Shown: in pieces, positions 7,229 to 14,219 of the stretch
How the letters are laid out: every line of letters starts with the position of its first letter
Position numbering within the stretch: position 1 is the first letter of the stretch
Assembly (NCBI GenBank): GCA_900764215.1
Contig: CAAFNI010000422.1
Location: forward strand, 1-14,471
DNA from: an uncultured Sutterella sp.
GTDB taxonomy: Bacteria; Pseudomonadota; Gammaproteobacteria; Burkholderiales; Burkholderiaceae_F
DNA length: 14,471 nucleotides
Reading direction: 5' to 3'
Notes under the pieces: model-generated
What the model saw: only the letters and a program-made list of their open reading frames with translations
What the model was told of the DNA's origin: nothing
Databases searched by the model: none
Program-made: the position numbers and the translations under genes

Positions 7229-9856
7229 ATGAAAGTCGCAGACATTCGCCGCACCTTTCTGAACTTCTACGAAAGCAAGGGTCATACGATCGTCGCCTCG
7301 AGCCCCGTCGTGCCCGCCCATGATCCTACGCTCCTCTTCACGAACGCCGGCATGAACCAGTTCAAGGACGTGTTCCTCGGCTTCGACAAGCGCCCGTACA
7401 CCCGCGCCACGACGTCCCAGAAGTGCATCCGCGCCGGCGGCAAGCACAACGACCTCGACAACGTCGGCTACACCGCCCGCCATCACACCTTCTTCGAGAT
7501 GCTCGGAAACTTCTCGTTCGGCGACTACTTCAAGCACGATGCCATCAATTTCGCATGGGAGCTTCTGACGAAGCACTTCATGCTGCCCGCCGAAAAGCTC
7601 TGGGTCACGGTCTACGCCGAAGACGACGAAGCGTACAACATCTGGCATGAAGAGGTCGGCGTGCCCGCCGAGCGCATCGTGCGCATTGGCGACAACAAAG
7701 GCGCCCGATACATGTCCGACAACTTCTGGATGATGGGCGACACCGGGCCGTGCGGTCCCTGCACCGAAATCTTCTACGATCACGGCGACCAGGTCCAGGG
7801 CGGCCCTCCGGGGAGCCCCGATGAGGACGGTGACCGCTACATCGAGATCTGGAACCTCGTCTTCATGCAGTACAACCGCGACGAGCGCGGCGTCATGCAC
7901 AAGCTTCCGAAGCCCTCCGTCGACACCGGCATGGGGCTCGAGCGCATTGCCGCGGTTCTTCAGGGCGTGCACAACAACTACGACATCGACCTCTTCAAGA
8001 ACCTGCTCGCGAGCGTCAAGCGCGTGCTTGAAGAGACGAGCGGCGAAGCCGTCGATCCGGACTCTCCGTCCCTCAAGGTGATTGCCGACCACATCCGCGC
8101 CTGCACCTTCTCCGTCGCCGACGGCATCGTCCCGGGCAACGAAGGCCGCGCCTACGTGTTGCGCCGCATCTGCCGCCGCGCCATCCGCCACGGCTACAAG
8201 CTCGGCGCCCGCCAGCCCTTCTTCTACAAGCTCGTCGACGCCGTTCGCGCCGAAATGGCCGAAGCCTATCCGGAAATCAACAATCCGCGCATTGAAAAGG
8301 TCATCGAAGAAGAGGAGCGCCGCTTCTTCCTCACGCTTTCCAAGGGCATGGAAATCCTCGACGCCGCCATCGCCGGCGCCAAGGACGGCATGCTTGACGG
8401 CGAGCTGGTCTTCAAGCTTCACGACACCTACGGCTTCCCGGCCGACCTTACGGGCGACGTTTGCCGCGAACGCGACGTCAAGATCGACATCGACGGCTTC
8501 GACGCCGCCATGGCCCGTCAGCGCGAGGCCGCCCGAGCCAGCGCCAAATTCAAGATGGCCGCCGGCCTCGAATACGCGGGGGTCGACACGGTCTTCACGG
8601 GCTACGAAGCGCTTGAAGAAAACGAGGCCAAGGTGCTCGCCGTCTACAAGGACGGCCAAGCCGTCGAAGCCGCCGAAGCCGGCGACGACTGCATCGTCGT
8701 CTTCGACCGCACGCCCTTCTATGCTGAACAGGGCGGTCAGGTGGGCGACCGAGGCCAGTGCCGCAACGACGCCTCGCTTGCCGGCGTTCTCGACACGATC
8801 CGCGTCAAGGGCAAGGTCACGGGTCACGCCTGCCACGTTGAGGAAGGCCGCATCGCCCTCGGCGACACGTTCCGCCTGTCGGTCGACGCCGAACGCCGTC
8901 GCGCCACGGAACGCAACCATTCCGCCACCCATCTTCTCCAGAAGGCCCTGCGCAAGGTCCTCGGCGAGCATGTCGAACAGAAGGGCTCCCTCGTGACGCC
9001 GACCGAGCTTCGCTTCGATTTCTCGCACGGCCAGGCCATGACGGACGAGCAGATCGCCCGCGTCGAAGACCTCGTCAACGAACAGATCCTTGCCAACACG
9101 GCAACGAAGGCCGAGGTTCTTCCGCTTGAAGAGGCTCGCAAGACCGGCGCCACGATGCTCTTCGGCGAGAAATACGGCGACATCGTCCGCGTCGAGACGA
9201 TCGGCAACTCGGTCGAGCTCTGCGGCGGCACGCACGTCGCCCGCACAGGCGACATCGGTTCCTTCAAGATTCTCGGCGAAGCCGGCGTCGCAGCCGGCGT
9301 GCGCCGCATTGAGGCCGTCACGGGCATGAACGCCGTCGCCGAAGCACGCAGGAACGCCGCTCTCCTCAGCCGCGCAGCCCTGAAGTTCAACGTCAAGGCC
9401 TGCGACCTGCCGGGCAAAATCGACGACATGACGGCAGGCGTCAAGGCCCTTGAAAAGCAGCTCGAGCAGCTCAAGAGCCGGATGGCAAGCCGCATGGGCG
9501 ACACACTCCTTGAAAAGGCCGTTGAAGTGAAGGGCGTCAAGGTTCTCGCCGCCCGCATGGACGGCGCCGACGCCAAGGCTCTTCGCGAAACCATGGACAA
9601 GGTCAAGGACAAGCTCGGCACCGCCGCGGCCGTCCTTGCCGCCGTGAGCCCCGACGGACGCGTCCAGCTTGCCGCCGGCGTCACCCGCGACCTCACCGAC
9701 CGCATCAAGGCCGGCGAGCTCGTCAACTTTGTCGCGCAGAAGCTCGGCGGCAAGGGAGGCGGAAAGCCCGACATGGCCATGGCCGGCGCACAGACCGCCG
9801 ACGGCCTCGAGGCTGCGCTTGACGACGTCAAGGCTTGGGTCGAAGCCAAGCTCTGA
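7229..9856 (+). CDS. alaS: Alanine--tRNA ligase
   Basis: AlaRS charges tRNA-Ala and hydrolyses mischarged Ser/Gly-tRNA. The 875-aa product matches the usual length (E. coli 876). The N-terminal catalytic domain shows FTNAGMNQFKDVFLG, TTSQKCIRAGGKHNDLDNVG, HHTFFEMLGNFSFGDYFK and the motif-3 segment DTGMGLERIAAVLQG. The editing domain carries the zinc-type residues H564 and H568 (HSATH) and C665 and H669 (CGGTH). The C-terminal C-Ala domain ends with GGKGGGKPDMAMAG near residue 840. The start at 7229 is chosen because MKVADIRRTFLNFYESKGH aligns with known N-termini. A 19-codon longer form from ATG 7172 is possible, but its AGGAG touches the ATG and its codons (GGA, TCA, CCA, AGT) are unlike the rest of the gene. 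The 7229 start itself lacks a clear ribosome site. Co-transcribed with the sulfurtransferase gene 9 bases downstream. Confidence 0.97.
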   Translation: MKVADIRRTFLNFYESKGHTIVASSPVVPAHDPTLLFTNAGMNQFKDVFLGFDKRPYTRATTSQKCIRAGGKHNDLDNVGYTARHHTFFEMLGNFSFGDYFKHDAINFAWELLTKHFMLPAEKLWVTVYAEDDEAYNIWHEEVGVPAERIVRIGDNKGARYMSDNFWMMGDTGPCGPCTEIFYDHGDQVQGGPPGSPDEDGDRYIEIWNLVFMQYNRDERGVMHKLPKPSVDTGMGLERIAAVLQGVHNNYDIDLFKNLLASVKRVLEETSGEAVDPDSPSLKVIADHIRACTFSVADGIVPGNEGRAYVLRRICRRAIRHGYKLGARQPFFYKLVDAVRAEMAEAYPEINNPRIEKVIEEEERRFFLTLSKGMEILDAAIAGAKDGMLDGELVFKLHDTYGFPADLTGDVCRERDVKIDIDGFDAAMARQREAARASAKFKMAAGLEYAGVDTVFTGYEALEENEAKVLAVYKDGQAVEAAEAGDDCIVVFDRTPFYAEQGGQVGDRGQCRNDASLAGVLDTIRVKGKVTGHACHVEEGRIALGDTFRLSVDAERRRATERNHSATHLLQKALRKVLGEHVEQKGSLVTPTELRFDFSHGQAMTDEQIARVEDLVNEQILANTATKAEVLPLEEARKTGATMLFGEKYGDIVRVETIGNSVELCGGTHVARTGDIGSFKILGEAGVAAGVRRIEAVTGMNAVAEARRNAALLSRAALKFNVKACDLPGKIDDMTAGVKALEKQLEQLKSRMASRMGDTLLEKAVEVKGVKVLAARMDGADAKALRETMDKVKDKLGTAAAVLAAVSPDGRVQLAAGVTRDLTDRIKAGELVNFVAQKLGGKGGGKPDMAMAGAQTADGLEAALDDVKAWVEAKL

Positions 9857-9865
9857 GGCTCGACG

Positions 9866-10114
9866 ATGACCGAAACGCTCAAAGCCGTCGACCTCTGCCT
9901 GCCCGGCCTCTGCTGCCCGATGCCGGTGCTTCACGCCAAGAAGGCCCTCGCCAAAATGGCGGGCGGCACGCTTCTGCGCGTCGTCAGCACCGACAGGCAC
10001 AGCCTGGCTGACTTGGCGGAATTTTGCCGCCAGACCGGCCACGAACTTGTGAGCCAGTCCGCAGACGAGACGGCGAACGAATACGTCACCGTCATAAAAC
10101 GCCGCCTCGACTGA
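9866..10114 (+). CDS. TusA/SirA-family sulfurtransferase-like protein
   Basis: An 82-aa protein with the TusA fold signature: D9, then G14-L-C-C17-P-M-P20-V, in which C17 of the Cys-Pro-x-Pro motif is the expected persulfide-carrying cysteine. A helix (LHAKKALAKM), a strand, and the terminal FCRQTGHELV match E. coli TusA (81 aa) in order. TusA proteins relay sulfur to tRNA thiolation, molybdenum-cofactor or other pathways; which partner applies here is unknown. It starts 9 bases after the alaS stop, with GAGG overlapping that stop, so it is the second gene of an alaS operon and a strong terminator follows. Two additional cysteines, C11 and C16, flank the motif, and the usual aspartate-proline turn after the second strand is replaced by DRH. 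It may be a TusA paralogue and not the tRNA-thiolation TusA itself. Confidence 0.88.
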   Translation: MTETLKAVDLCLPGLCCPMPVLHAKKALAKMAGGTLLRVVSTDRHSLADLAEFCRQTGHELVSQSADETANEYVTVIKRRLD

Positions 10115-10138
10115 CCACGTCTTCGGCCGTCCCCACTC

Positions 10139-10170
10139 AAAGGCCTCGGAAGTGCTTCCGAGGCCTTTTT
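10139..10170 (+). terminator. Terminator of the alaS operon
   Basis: A 13-bp perfect stem AAAGGCCTCGGAA / TTCCGAGGCCTTT with a GTGC loop runs into a five-T tract. It lies 24 bases after the sulfurtransferase stop. Confidence 0.92.
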
Positions 10171-10223
10171 CGTTCCCCCGCAATCGCCTGAGTTGCAGCA
10201 CATTTGAAGATCCCAAGGTGCAC

Positions 10224-10247
10224 AAATACCGCATTTGCGGTATTTTT
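10224..10247. repeat. Inverted repeat upstream of the tRNA-Arg promoter
   Basis: Arms AAATACCGCA (10224-10233) and TGCGGTATTT (10236-10245) are separated by two bases and run into extra T residues. It ends 10 bases before the -35 of the tRNA promoter. It could be a second, weak terminator or an operator; the sequence alone does not decide. Confidence 0.45.
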
Positions 10248-10257
10248 CATAAAAGCC

Positions 10258-10286
10258 TTGCCTTTTCCAAGAATTTTAGGTAATAT
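10258..10286 (+). promoter_or_regulatory. Sigma70 promoter of tRNA-Arg
   Basis: TTGCCT (10258-10263) and TAATAT (10281-10286) are 17 bases apart, the ideal spacing. They predict a start about 13-15 bases before the mature tRNA 5' end. Confidence 0.65.
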
Positions 10287-10306
10287 TCTGCTCCTACACT
10301 TTTGAC

Positions 10307-10383
10307 GCGGTAGTAGCTCAGTTGGATAGAGTATCTGGCTACGAACCAGAGGGTCGTGGGTTCGAATCCTGCCTACCGCACCA
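10307..10383 (+). tRNA. tRNA-Arg (anticodon ACG)
   Basis: A complete 77-base cloverleaf. The 7-bp acceptor stem pairs GCGGTAG with CTACCGC, with discriminator A10380 and an encoded CCA (10381-10383). The anticodon stem TCTGG/CCAGA encloses the loop CTACGAA with ACG at 10341-10343. The T arm carries GGTTCGAATCC. Wobble A34 is normally deaminated to inosine by TadA, so it reads CGU, CGC and CGA, which suits this C-ending codon use. It has its own promoter and terminator and no neighbouring tRNA. No duplicated 3' end suggesting an integrated element was seen in the window. Confidence 0.97.
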
Positions 10384-10391
10384 ACCATTCC

Positions 10392-10427
10392 AAAGCCGCT
10401 GTTTTCCATTGAGAACAGCGGCTTTTT
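10392..10427 (+). terminator. Terminator of tRNA-Arg
   Basis: A 12-bp stem AAAGCCGCTGTT / AACAGCGGCTTT, extendable by three further pairs around a CATT loop, ends in five Ts. It starts 9 bases after the tRNA CCA. Confidence 0.9.
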
Positions 10428-10682
10428 CGTTACAGTTTTTCAGGCGTTTTCGACTGTACCACTTTTTCATCAGGCGTCGCCCTGTGAATATCTTCATTTG
10501 CACAATTATAGTGCAAACTGTACATTCCGCATTTCCAGCCACATCGCATGTGAAAACCCTGCTTTTTGCGCCCTTATGCACATTTTCTGTGGATAACTTA
10601 CCCACAGCCCTCCATGTGACATTTTCGTGACTTTTGCCAGTCCGTCCTCCCCGGATCCGCAGTCGCCGAAAGACTCTCCCAA
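10428..10682. other. Gene-free repeat-rich interval between tRNA-Arg and folA
   Basis: No credible gene is present; the reading frames crossing it also run through the tRNA and terminators. The interval looks less GC-rich than the flanking genes. It contains a direct repeat TCAGGCGT (10440-10447 and 10470-10477) and an inverted repeat TTTGCAC-N7-GTGCAAA (10497-10517). It also holds CACAT-cgc-ATGTG (10540-10552), three DnaA-box-like 9-mers (10574-10606), and a GTGACNTTTT repeat with 11-base period (10616-10635). Genes on both sides point toward it, so it is not a promoter region for them. Confidence 0.6.
10574..10606. promoter_or_regulatory. Cluster of three DnaA-box-like 9-mers
   Basis: TTATGCACA (10574-10582) and the complement of TTATCCACA (TGTGGATAA, 10588-10596) both fit the DnaA consensus TTATNCACA. 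TTACCCACA (10598-10606) differs by one base. The last two face each other as a near-perfect palindrome. Binding is inferred from consensus only. Confidence 0.55.
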
Positions 10683-10714
10683 AAGAAAGCCCGCCGATCC
10701 CGGCGGGCTTTCTT
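10683..10714 (-). terminator. Terminator of the thyA-folA operon
   Basis: A 14-bp perfect stem AAGAAAGCCCGCCG / CGGCGGGCTTTCTT with a four-base loop lies 13 bases past the folA stop. On the minus strand it ends in TTTCTTTT. Confidence 0.92.
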
Positions 10715-10727
10715 GCAGCGAAAGAGA

Positions 10728-11225
10728 TTACGCTCTTGAGGCTCGCCTGTCGCAACGGCAGAAGGCCACGGCGAAAGGACGTCCCTCGACGGGCTCCAGC
10801 GTCTCGAGCACTTCGGTCGTCCACTGAGCCTCGGACAGTTCGGGGAAGGTCGCATCTCCCTCGAAATCGGCGCCGATCCGGGTCAGCCAGACGACGTCGG
10901 CCATAGGCAGCGCCTGTCGGTAGATTTCGCCTCCGCCGAGCACAAAGACGGTGCCTGCGTCCCCTAGCCTTTTGAAGGCATCCTCAAGAGAAGAGGCTAC
11001 TTCAGCGCCTTCGGCGCGGTAGTCCGGGTTGCGCGTGACGACCACGTTCCGGCGTCCCGGCAGCGGGCGGCCGATCGACTCCCAGGTCTTGCGCCCCATG
11101 ACGATGGGGTGTCCCATCGTGGTGCGCTTGAAGTGTGCGAAGTCCTCCGGCACGCGCCAAAGCATCTTGTTGCCTCCGCCGATGACGCCGTTGCGGGCCG
11201 CTGCGACGATGAGTGCGATCTTCAT
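10728..11225 (-). CDS. folA: Dihydrofolate reductase
   Basis: The enzyme reduces 7,8-dihydrofolate to tetrahydrofolate with NADPH, regenerating the cofactor used up by ThyA. The 165-aa chain (E. coli 159) shows MKIALIVAAARNGVIGGGNK at the start. The substrate-binding acid is D28 in WRVPEDFAHFKR, equivalent to E. coli D27. The NADPH-binding MGRKTWESIGRPLPGRRN and the VLGGGEIYRQALP glycine motif follow. Leu22 stands just before the conserved Trp, where E. coli and most relatives have Pro21. AGGAAGG precedes the ATG, and the gene begins 10 bases after the thyA stop, so both lie in one operon. The antifolate sensitivity of this form cannot be stated from sequence. Confidence 0.96.
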   Translation of the reverse strand: MKIALIVAAARNGVIGGGNKMLWRVPEDFAHFKRTTMGHPIVMGRKTWESIGRPLPGRRNVVVTRNPDYRAEGAEVASSLEDAFKRLGDAGTVFVLGGGEIYRQALPMADVVWLTRIGADFEGDATFPELSEAQWTTEVLETLEPVEGRPFAVAFCRCDRRASRA

Positions 11226-11235
11226 GATCCTTCCT

Positions 11236-12036
11236 TTATACGGCGACGGGCGCCTTGATGTGCGGCCACGGATCGTAGCCTGCGATTTCGAAGTCCTCGA
11301 ACCTGTAATCGAAGATGGAGGCCGGCCTGCGCTTGATCACCAGCTTCGGATAGGGACGCGGCTCGCGGGAGAGCTGAAGCTCGGCCTGCGCCATGTGGTT
11401 GTCGTACAGATGACAGTCGCCGCCCGTCCAGACAAAGTCTCCGGGTTCAAGATCAGCCTGCTGGGCCACCATATGCGTGAGCAGTGCGTAGCTCGCAATA
11501 TTGAAGGGCACGCCCAGGAAGATGTCGCACGAGCGCTGATAGAGCTGGCAGGACAGGCGCCCGTCAGCCACGTAGAACTGGAAGAGACAGTGGCAGGGCG
11601 GCAGCGCCATCTGGTCCACAAGCCCGGGATTCCAGGCGCAGACGATCATGCGACGGCTGTCCGGATTGTGCCGGAGCTGATCCATCAGGTTTTGAATCTG
11701 ATCGATGCGGCGTCCGTCTGGGGCGGGCCAGCTTCGCCACTGCACGCCGTAAACGGGGCCGAGATCGCCGTTTTCATCGGCCCACTCGTCCCAGATCGTC
11801 ACGCCGTTGTCGTGCAAATACTTGATGTTGGAGTCGCCCTGGAGAAACCAGAGCAGTTCGTGAATGATCGAACGAAGATGGAGCTTCTTCGTTGTGACAA
11901 GCGGAAAGCCTTCCGCCAAATTGAAGCGCATCTGGTAGCCGAAGACGGAACGCGTGCCGGTGCCGGTGCGGTCGGACTTGTGCGTGCCGTGTTCGTATAC
12001 GTGGCGCATCAGGGTTTCGTACTGATTGCTCGGCAC
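11236..12036 (-). CDS. thyA: Thymidylate synthase
   Basis: ThyA methylates dUMP to dTMP with 5,10-methylenetetrahydrofolate, releasing dihydrofolate that the adjacent FolA recycles. The product aligns with E. coli ThyA without visible gaps over the checked N-terminal two thirds. DRTGTGT, GFPLVTTK, LHLRSIIHELLWFLQGD, WDEWADENGDLGPVYG, the catalytic PPCH (C148, E. coli C146), CQLYQRSCDIFLGVPFNIAS and the C-terminal IKAPVAV are all present. The chosen start is a GTG at 12034-12036 with GGGAG 8 bases upstream. It gives 266 aa against 264 in E. coli and begins near the family's N-terminal QY. An earlier in-frame GTG at 12064-12066 would add ten residues without a ribosome site. First gene of the thyA-folA operon. 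Confidence 0.96.
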   Translation of the reverse strand: MPSNQYETLMRHVYEHGTHKSDRTGTGTRSVFGYQMRFNLAEGFPLVTTKKLHLRSIIHELLWFLQGDSNIKYLHDNGVTIWDEWADENGDLGPVYGVQWRSWPAPDGRRIDQIQNLMDQLRHNPDSRRMIVCAWNPGLVDQMALPPCHCLFQFYVADGRLSCQLYQRSCDIFLGVPFNIASYALLTHMVAQQADLEPGDFVWTGGDCHLYDNHMAQAELQLSREPRPYPKLVIKRRPASIFDYRFEDFEIAGYDPWPHIKAPVAV

Positions 12037-12123
12037 GTTGCAGTCTCCCGAATGCTTGAAGAGCACCGGCCGGAATGACCGGGCTCATGACTGATGAAGA
12101 GTTTACCGAAAACCGGCAAAAGC

Positions 12124-12155
12124 AATGCCCGCCGTTTCTGAGACCGGCGGGCATT
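12124..12155 (-). terminator. Terminator downstream of the CstA-family gene
   Basis: An 11-bp perfect stem AATGCCCGCCG / CGGCGGGCATT has a 10-base loop. On the minus strand it is followed by GCTTTTG. It lies about 38 bases after the transporter stop and separates it from thyA. Confidence 0.75.
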
Positions 12156-12193
12156 TCATTCCGGCGAGAGCCTTCATGAGGCCGTGAACTGAA

Positions 12194-14023
12194 TTATTCC
12201 TGAACCACGACCTTCACGACGTCGCCGTACTCGTCCTTCGTAGTCGTATGGATCGCAAGGAGCGCGAACCAGCGGCGCAGCGTGCCAACAATGACGAAGA
12301 GCATGAGCAGCATCACGATGACGGAGAGCGTGGCAAGCAAAATCTTGCCGGCGGGCAGATACTGGTTGATGATGAGCCAGATGCCCGCCCAGAACGTGAT
12401 GCAAGTCATGAAGAGACCCGGCACGCCCGTAATCCAGGCGTACTTGACCTTGTTCATGCGCAGAATCACGGTCGTGCCGATCAGAAGGGTCACGGAGGCC
12501 AGAAGCTGATTGCAGATGCCGAAGAGCGGCCAGATGGAGCCGATGTCGCCCGAATAGACGAGATAGCCCCAGGAGCCGGTGAAGAGCACTGACGTGATGA
12601 TCACGCCCGGAACCCATTCCTTGTCCGCAAACCTCGGGATGACCTTGCCGATCATTTCCTGGAGGAAGAAGCGGCCGACGCGCGTGCCGGCGTCCACGGC
12701 CGTCAGAATGAAGACGGCTTCGAACATGATGGCGAAGTGGTACCAGTACGCCATCAGATGTTCCATGAAGGGGATCTGCGAGAAGATGTGCGCCATGCCG
12801 ACGGCGAGCGAGACGCTGCCGCCCGGACGGGCCATCAGGCTTTCCTGAACTTCGGCCTCAAGCCGCGGAAGCTCCTGAACGGCCATGCCGAGCGCCTGAA
12901 ACTTGTCGGCCGGCGCATTGATGGCGAAGTAGTCCGCCGGCACCAGCACGCAGGCGGCGACGAGCGCCATGATGGCGACGAAGCCTTCCAGCAGCATGGC
13001 GCCGTAGCCCACGAAGAGCACGTCGCGTTCATTGCCGACCATCTTCGGAGTCGTTCCCGTGCCGATCGTGGCATGAAAACCCGAAAGTGCGCCGCAGGCG
13101 ATCGTGATGAAGATGAACGGAATGACGGGGCCGCCCACGATCGGGCCGCCGCCGTGAATGAAGTCCGTGAAGGCCGGCATCTGGAAGTTCGGCATCACGA
13201 AGGCGATGCCGATGGCCAGGGCGCCGATCGTGCCGATCTTGAGGAAGGTGGAGAGGTAGTCGCGCGGCAGGAGGAGGAGCCACACCGGCAGGACGGAGGC
13301 AAAGAAGCCGTAAATCGGGATGAGGATGCTCATCGCCTCGCGGTCGATGTCAAGCCAGCCGAAATATTCCGGGTGAGCCGCGACCCAGGGACCCGAAAGA
13401 ATGCAAAGGAAGAGAAGCACGACGCCGATGACGGTGGCGCCCACCACGTCGCCCTTGCGCCAGATCTGCATGTAGAGCCCCATCAGAATGGCGATGGGAA
13501 TCGTTGCGGCAACCGTGTAGGTCGACCAGAGCGAGTTGTGCATGGCGTTGACGACCGCGATCGAGAGACCGGCCAGCGTCAGGATCAAAATCGCGAGCAC
13601 CGCCCACGAGGCAACGAAGCCCGTCGTCTTGTCGATTTCCTGCGTTGCAATGTAGGCGAGCGACCGCCCGCGGTGACGGACCGAGCAAAAGAGCACGACC
13701 ATGTCGTGGACGCCGCCCGCAAGGACGCAGCCGATCAGGATCCAGAGCAGCCCCGGCATATAGCCGAACTGCGCGGCAAGAACCGGACCGAGCAGCGGGC
13801 CGGCTGCGGCGATGGCCGCGAAGTGATGGCCAAAAAGCACGTATTTGTTGGTCGGGACGTAGTCCTGTCCGTCGCTGTATTTGACGGCGGGCGTCTGCCG
13901 GGCTTCATTGAGGCTGAGGACCTTGGTTGCAATGAAAAGTCCGTAGAAGCGGTAGGCAATGGCAAAGATACAGAGCGCGGCAAAGACGATTGTCAGTGCG
14001 TTGACTCCCGTTCCTGTTTCCAT
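12194..14023 (-). CDS. cstA: CstA/BtsT-family carbon starvation transporter
   Basis: An inner-membrane transporter of the CstA family, whose studied members import pyruvate (BtsT, CstA) and possibly peptides. Family motifs are in order: YRFYGLFIA (24-32), TPAVKYSDGQDYVPTNK (44-60), GHHFAA (65-70) with GPLLGPVLAAQ (75-85), VLPVWLLLLPRDYLSTFLKI, PFIFITIACGALSGFHA with GTGTTPKM, and FEAVFILTAVDAGTRVGRFF. Many hydrophobic segments fill the rest. At 609 aa it is shorter than E. coli CstA (701) and BtsT (716). It lacks their extra N-terminal segment and part of the late loop, but no core motif is missing. GGAG lies about 7 bases before the ATG. No YbdD/YjiX-type small gene follows; a terminator and thyA do. 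CstA versus BtsT function is not resolvable here. Confidence 0.93.
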   Translation of the reverse strand: METGTGVNALTIVFAALCIFAIAYRFYGLFIATKVLSLNEARQTPAVKYSDGQDYVPTNKYVLFGHHFAAIAAAGPLLGPVLAAQFGYMPGLLWILIGCVLAGGVHDMVVLFCSVRHRGRSLAYIATQEIDKTTGFVASWAVLAILILTLAGLSIAVVNAMHNSLWSTYTVAATIPIAILMGLYMQIWRKGDVVGATVIGVVLLFLCILSGPWVAAHPEYFGWLDIDREAMSILIPIYGFFASVLPVWLLLLPRDYLSTFLKIGTIGALAIGIAFVMPNFQMPAFTDFIHGGGPIVGGPVIPFIFITIACGALSGFHATIGTGTTPKMVGNERDVLFVGYGAMLLEGFVAIMALVAACVLVPADYFAINAPADKFQALGMAVQELPRLEAEVQESLMARPGGSVSLAVGMAHIFSQIPFMEHLMAYWYHFAIMFEAVFILTAVDAGTRVGRFFLQEMIGKVIPRFADKEWVPGVIITSVLFTGSWGYLVYSGDIGSIWPLFGICNQLLASVTLLIGTTVILRMNKVKYAWITGVPGLFMTCITFWAGIWLIINQYLPAGKILLATLSVIVMLLMLFVIVGTLRRWFALLAIHTTTKDEYGDVVKVVVQE

Positions 14024-14088
14024 GTTTTTCTCCGGGTTGGCTTGAAGGTGAATCGTCGGCTTCAGGCAACTGTGCGAGCCGCAAGAAA

Positions 14089-14128
14089 AAGGGCCTGCGG
14101 GATCCGAAAAGCCGAATCCGAGGCCCTT
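14089..14128 (-). terminator. Terminator after the right-edge gene, upstream of cstA
   Basis: Outer arms AAGGGCCT (14089-14096) and AGGCCCTT (14121-14128) pair perfectly, with partial inner pairing. On the minus strand the stem runs into TTTTTCTTG. It lies 91 bases beyond the stop of the partial gene and 65 bases before the cstA ATG, so it either ends the upstream transcript or acts within a cstA leader. Confidence 0.7.
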
Positions 14129-14188
14129 CCGACGGGCCCGGCGCTCACATGTTCGCCGATCTGCCTGTCAGTCTATCGTTTTAATCGT

Positions 14189-14200
14189 TTTGCGCGCAAA
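14189..14200. promoter_or_regulatory. Palindrome upstream of cstA, possible operator
   Basis: TTTGCGCGCAAA is a perfect 12-bp palindrome just past the stop of the partial gene. On the minus strand it overlaps a weak -35-like TTGCGC that is 18 bases from TAGACT, a possible promoter toward cstA upstream of the terminator-like hairpin. Confidence 0.3.
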
Positions 14201-14219
14201 TGGTGCACGCGATTTTTCC

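Noticed and set aside
7187..10234. A very long open frame (about 1015 codons) on the minus strand opposite alaS and the sulfurtransferase gene
   Set aside because: It is a mirror of GC-rich third positions in real genes with clear homology. It also crosses the alaS operon terminator, has low-complexity Val/Asp/Gly-rich content, and shows no domain.
10490..10525. A dif (XerCD) recombination site around the TTTGCAC inverted repeat
   Set aside because: The arms do not align with the conserved XerC and XerD half sites in either orientation.
10428..10682. Main chromosomal origin oriC
   Set aside because: Only three box-like sequences, no dnaA or dnaN, no clear unwinding element, and neighbouring genes converge on the site.
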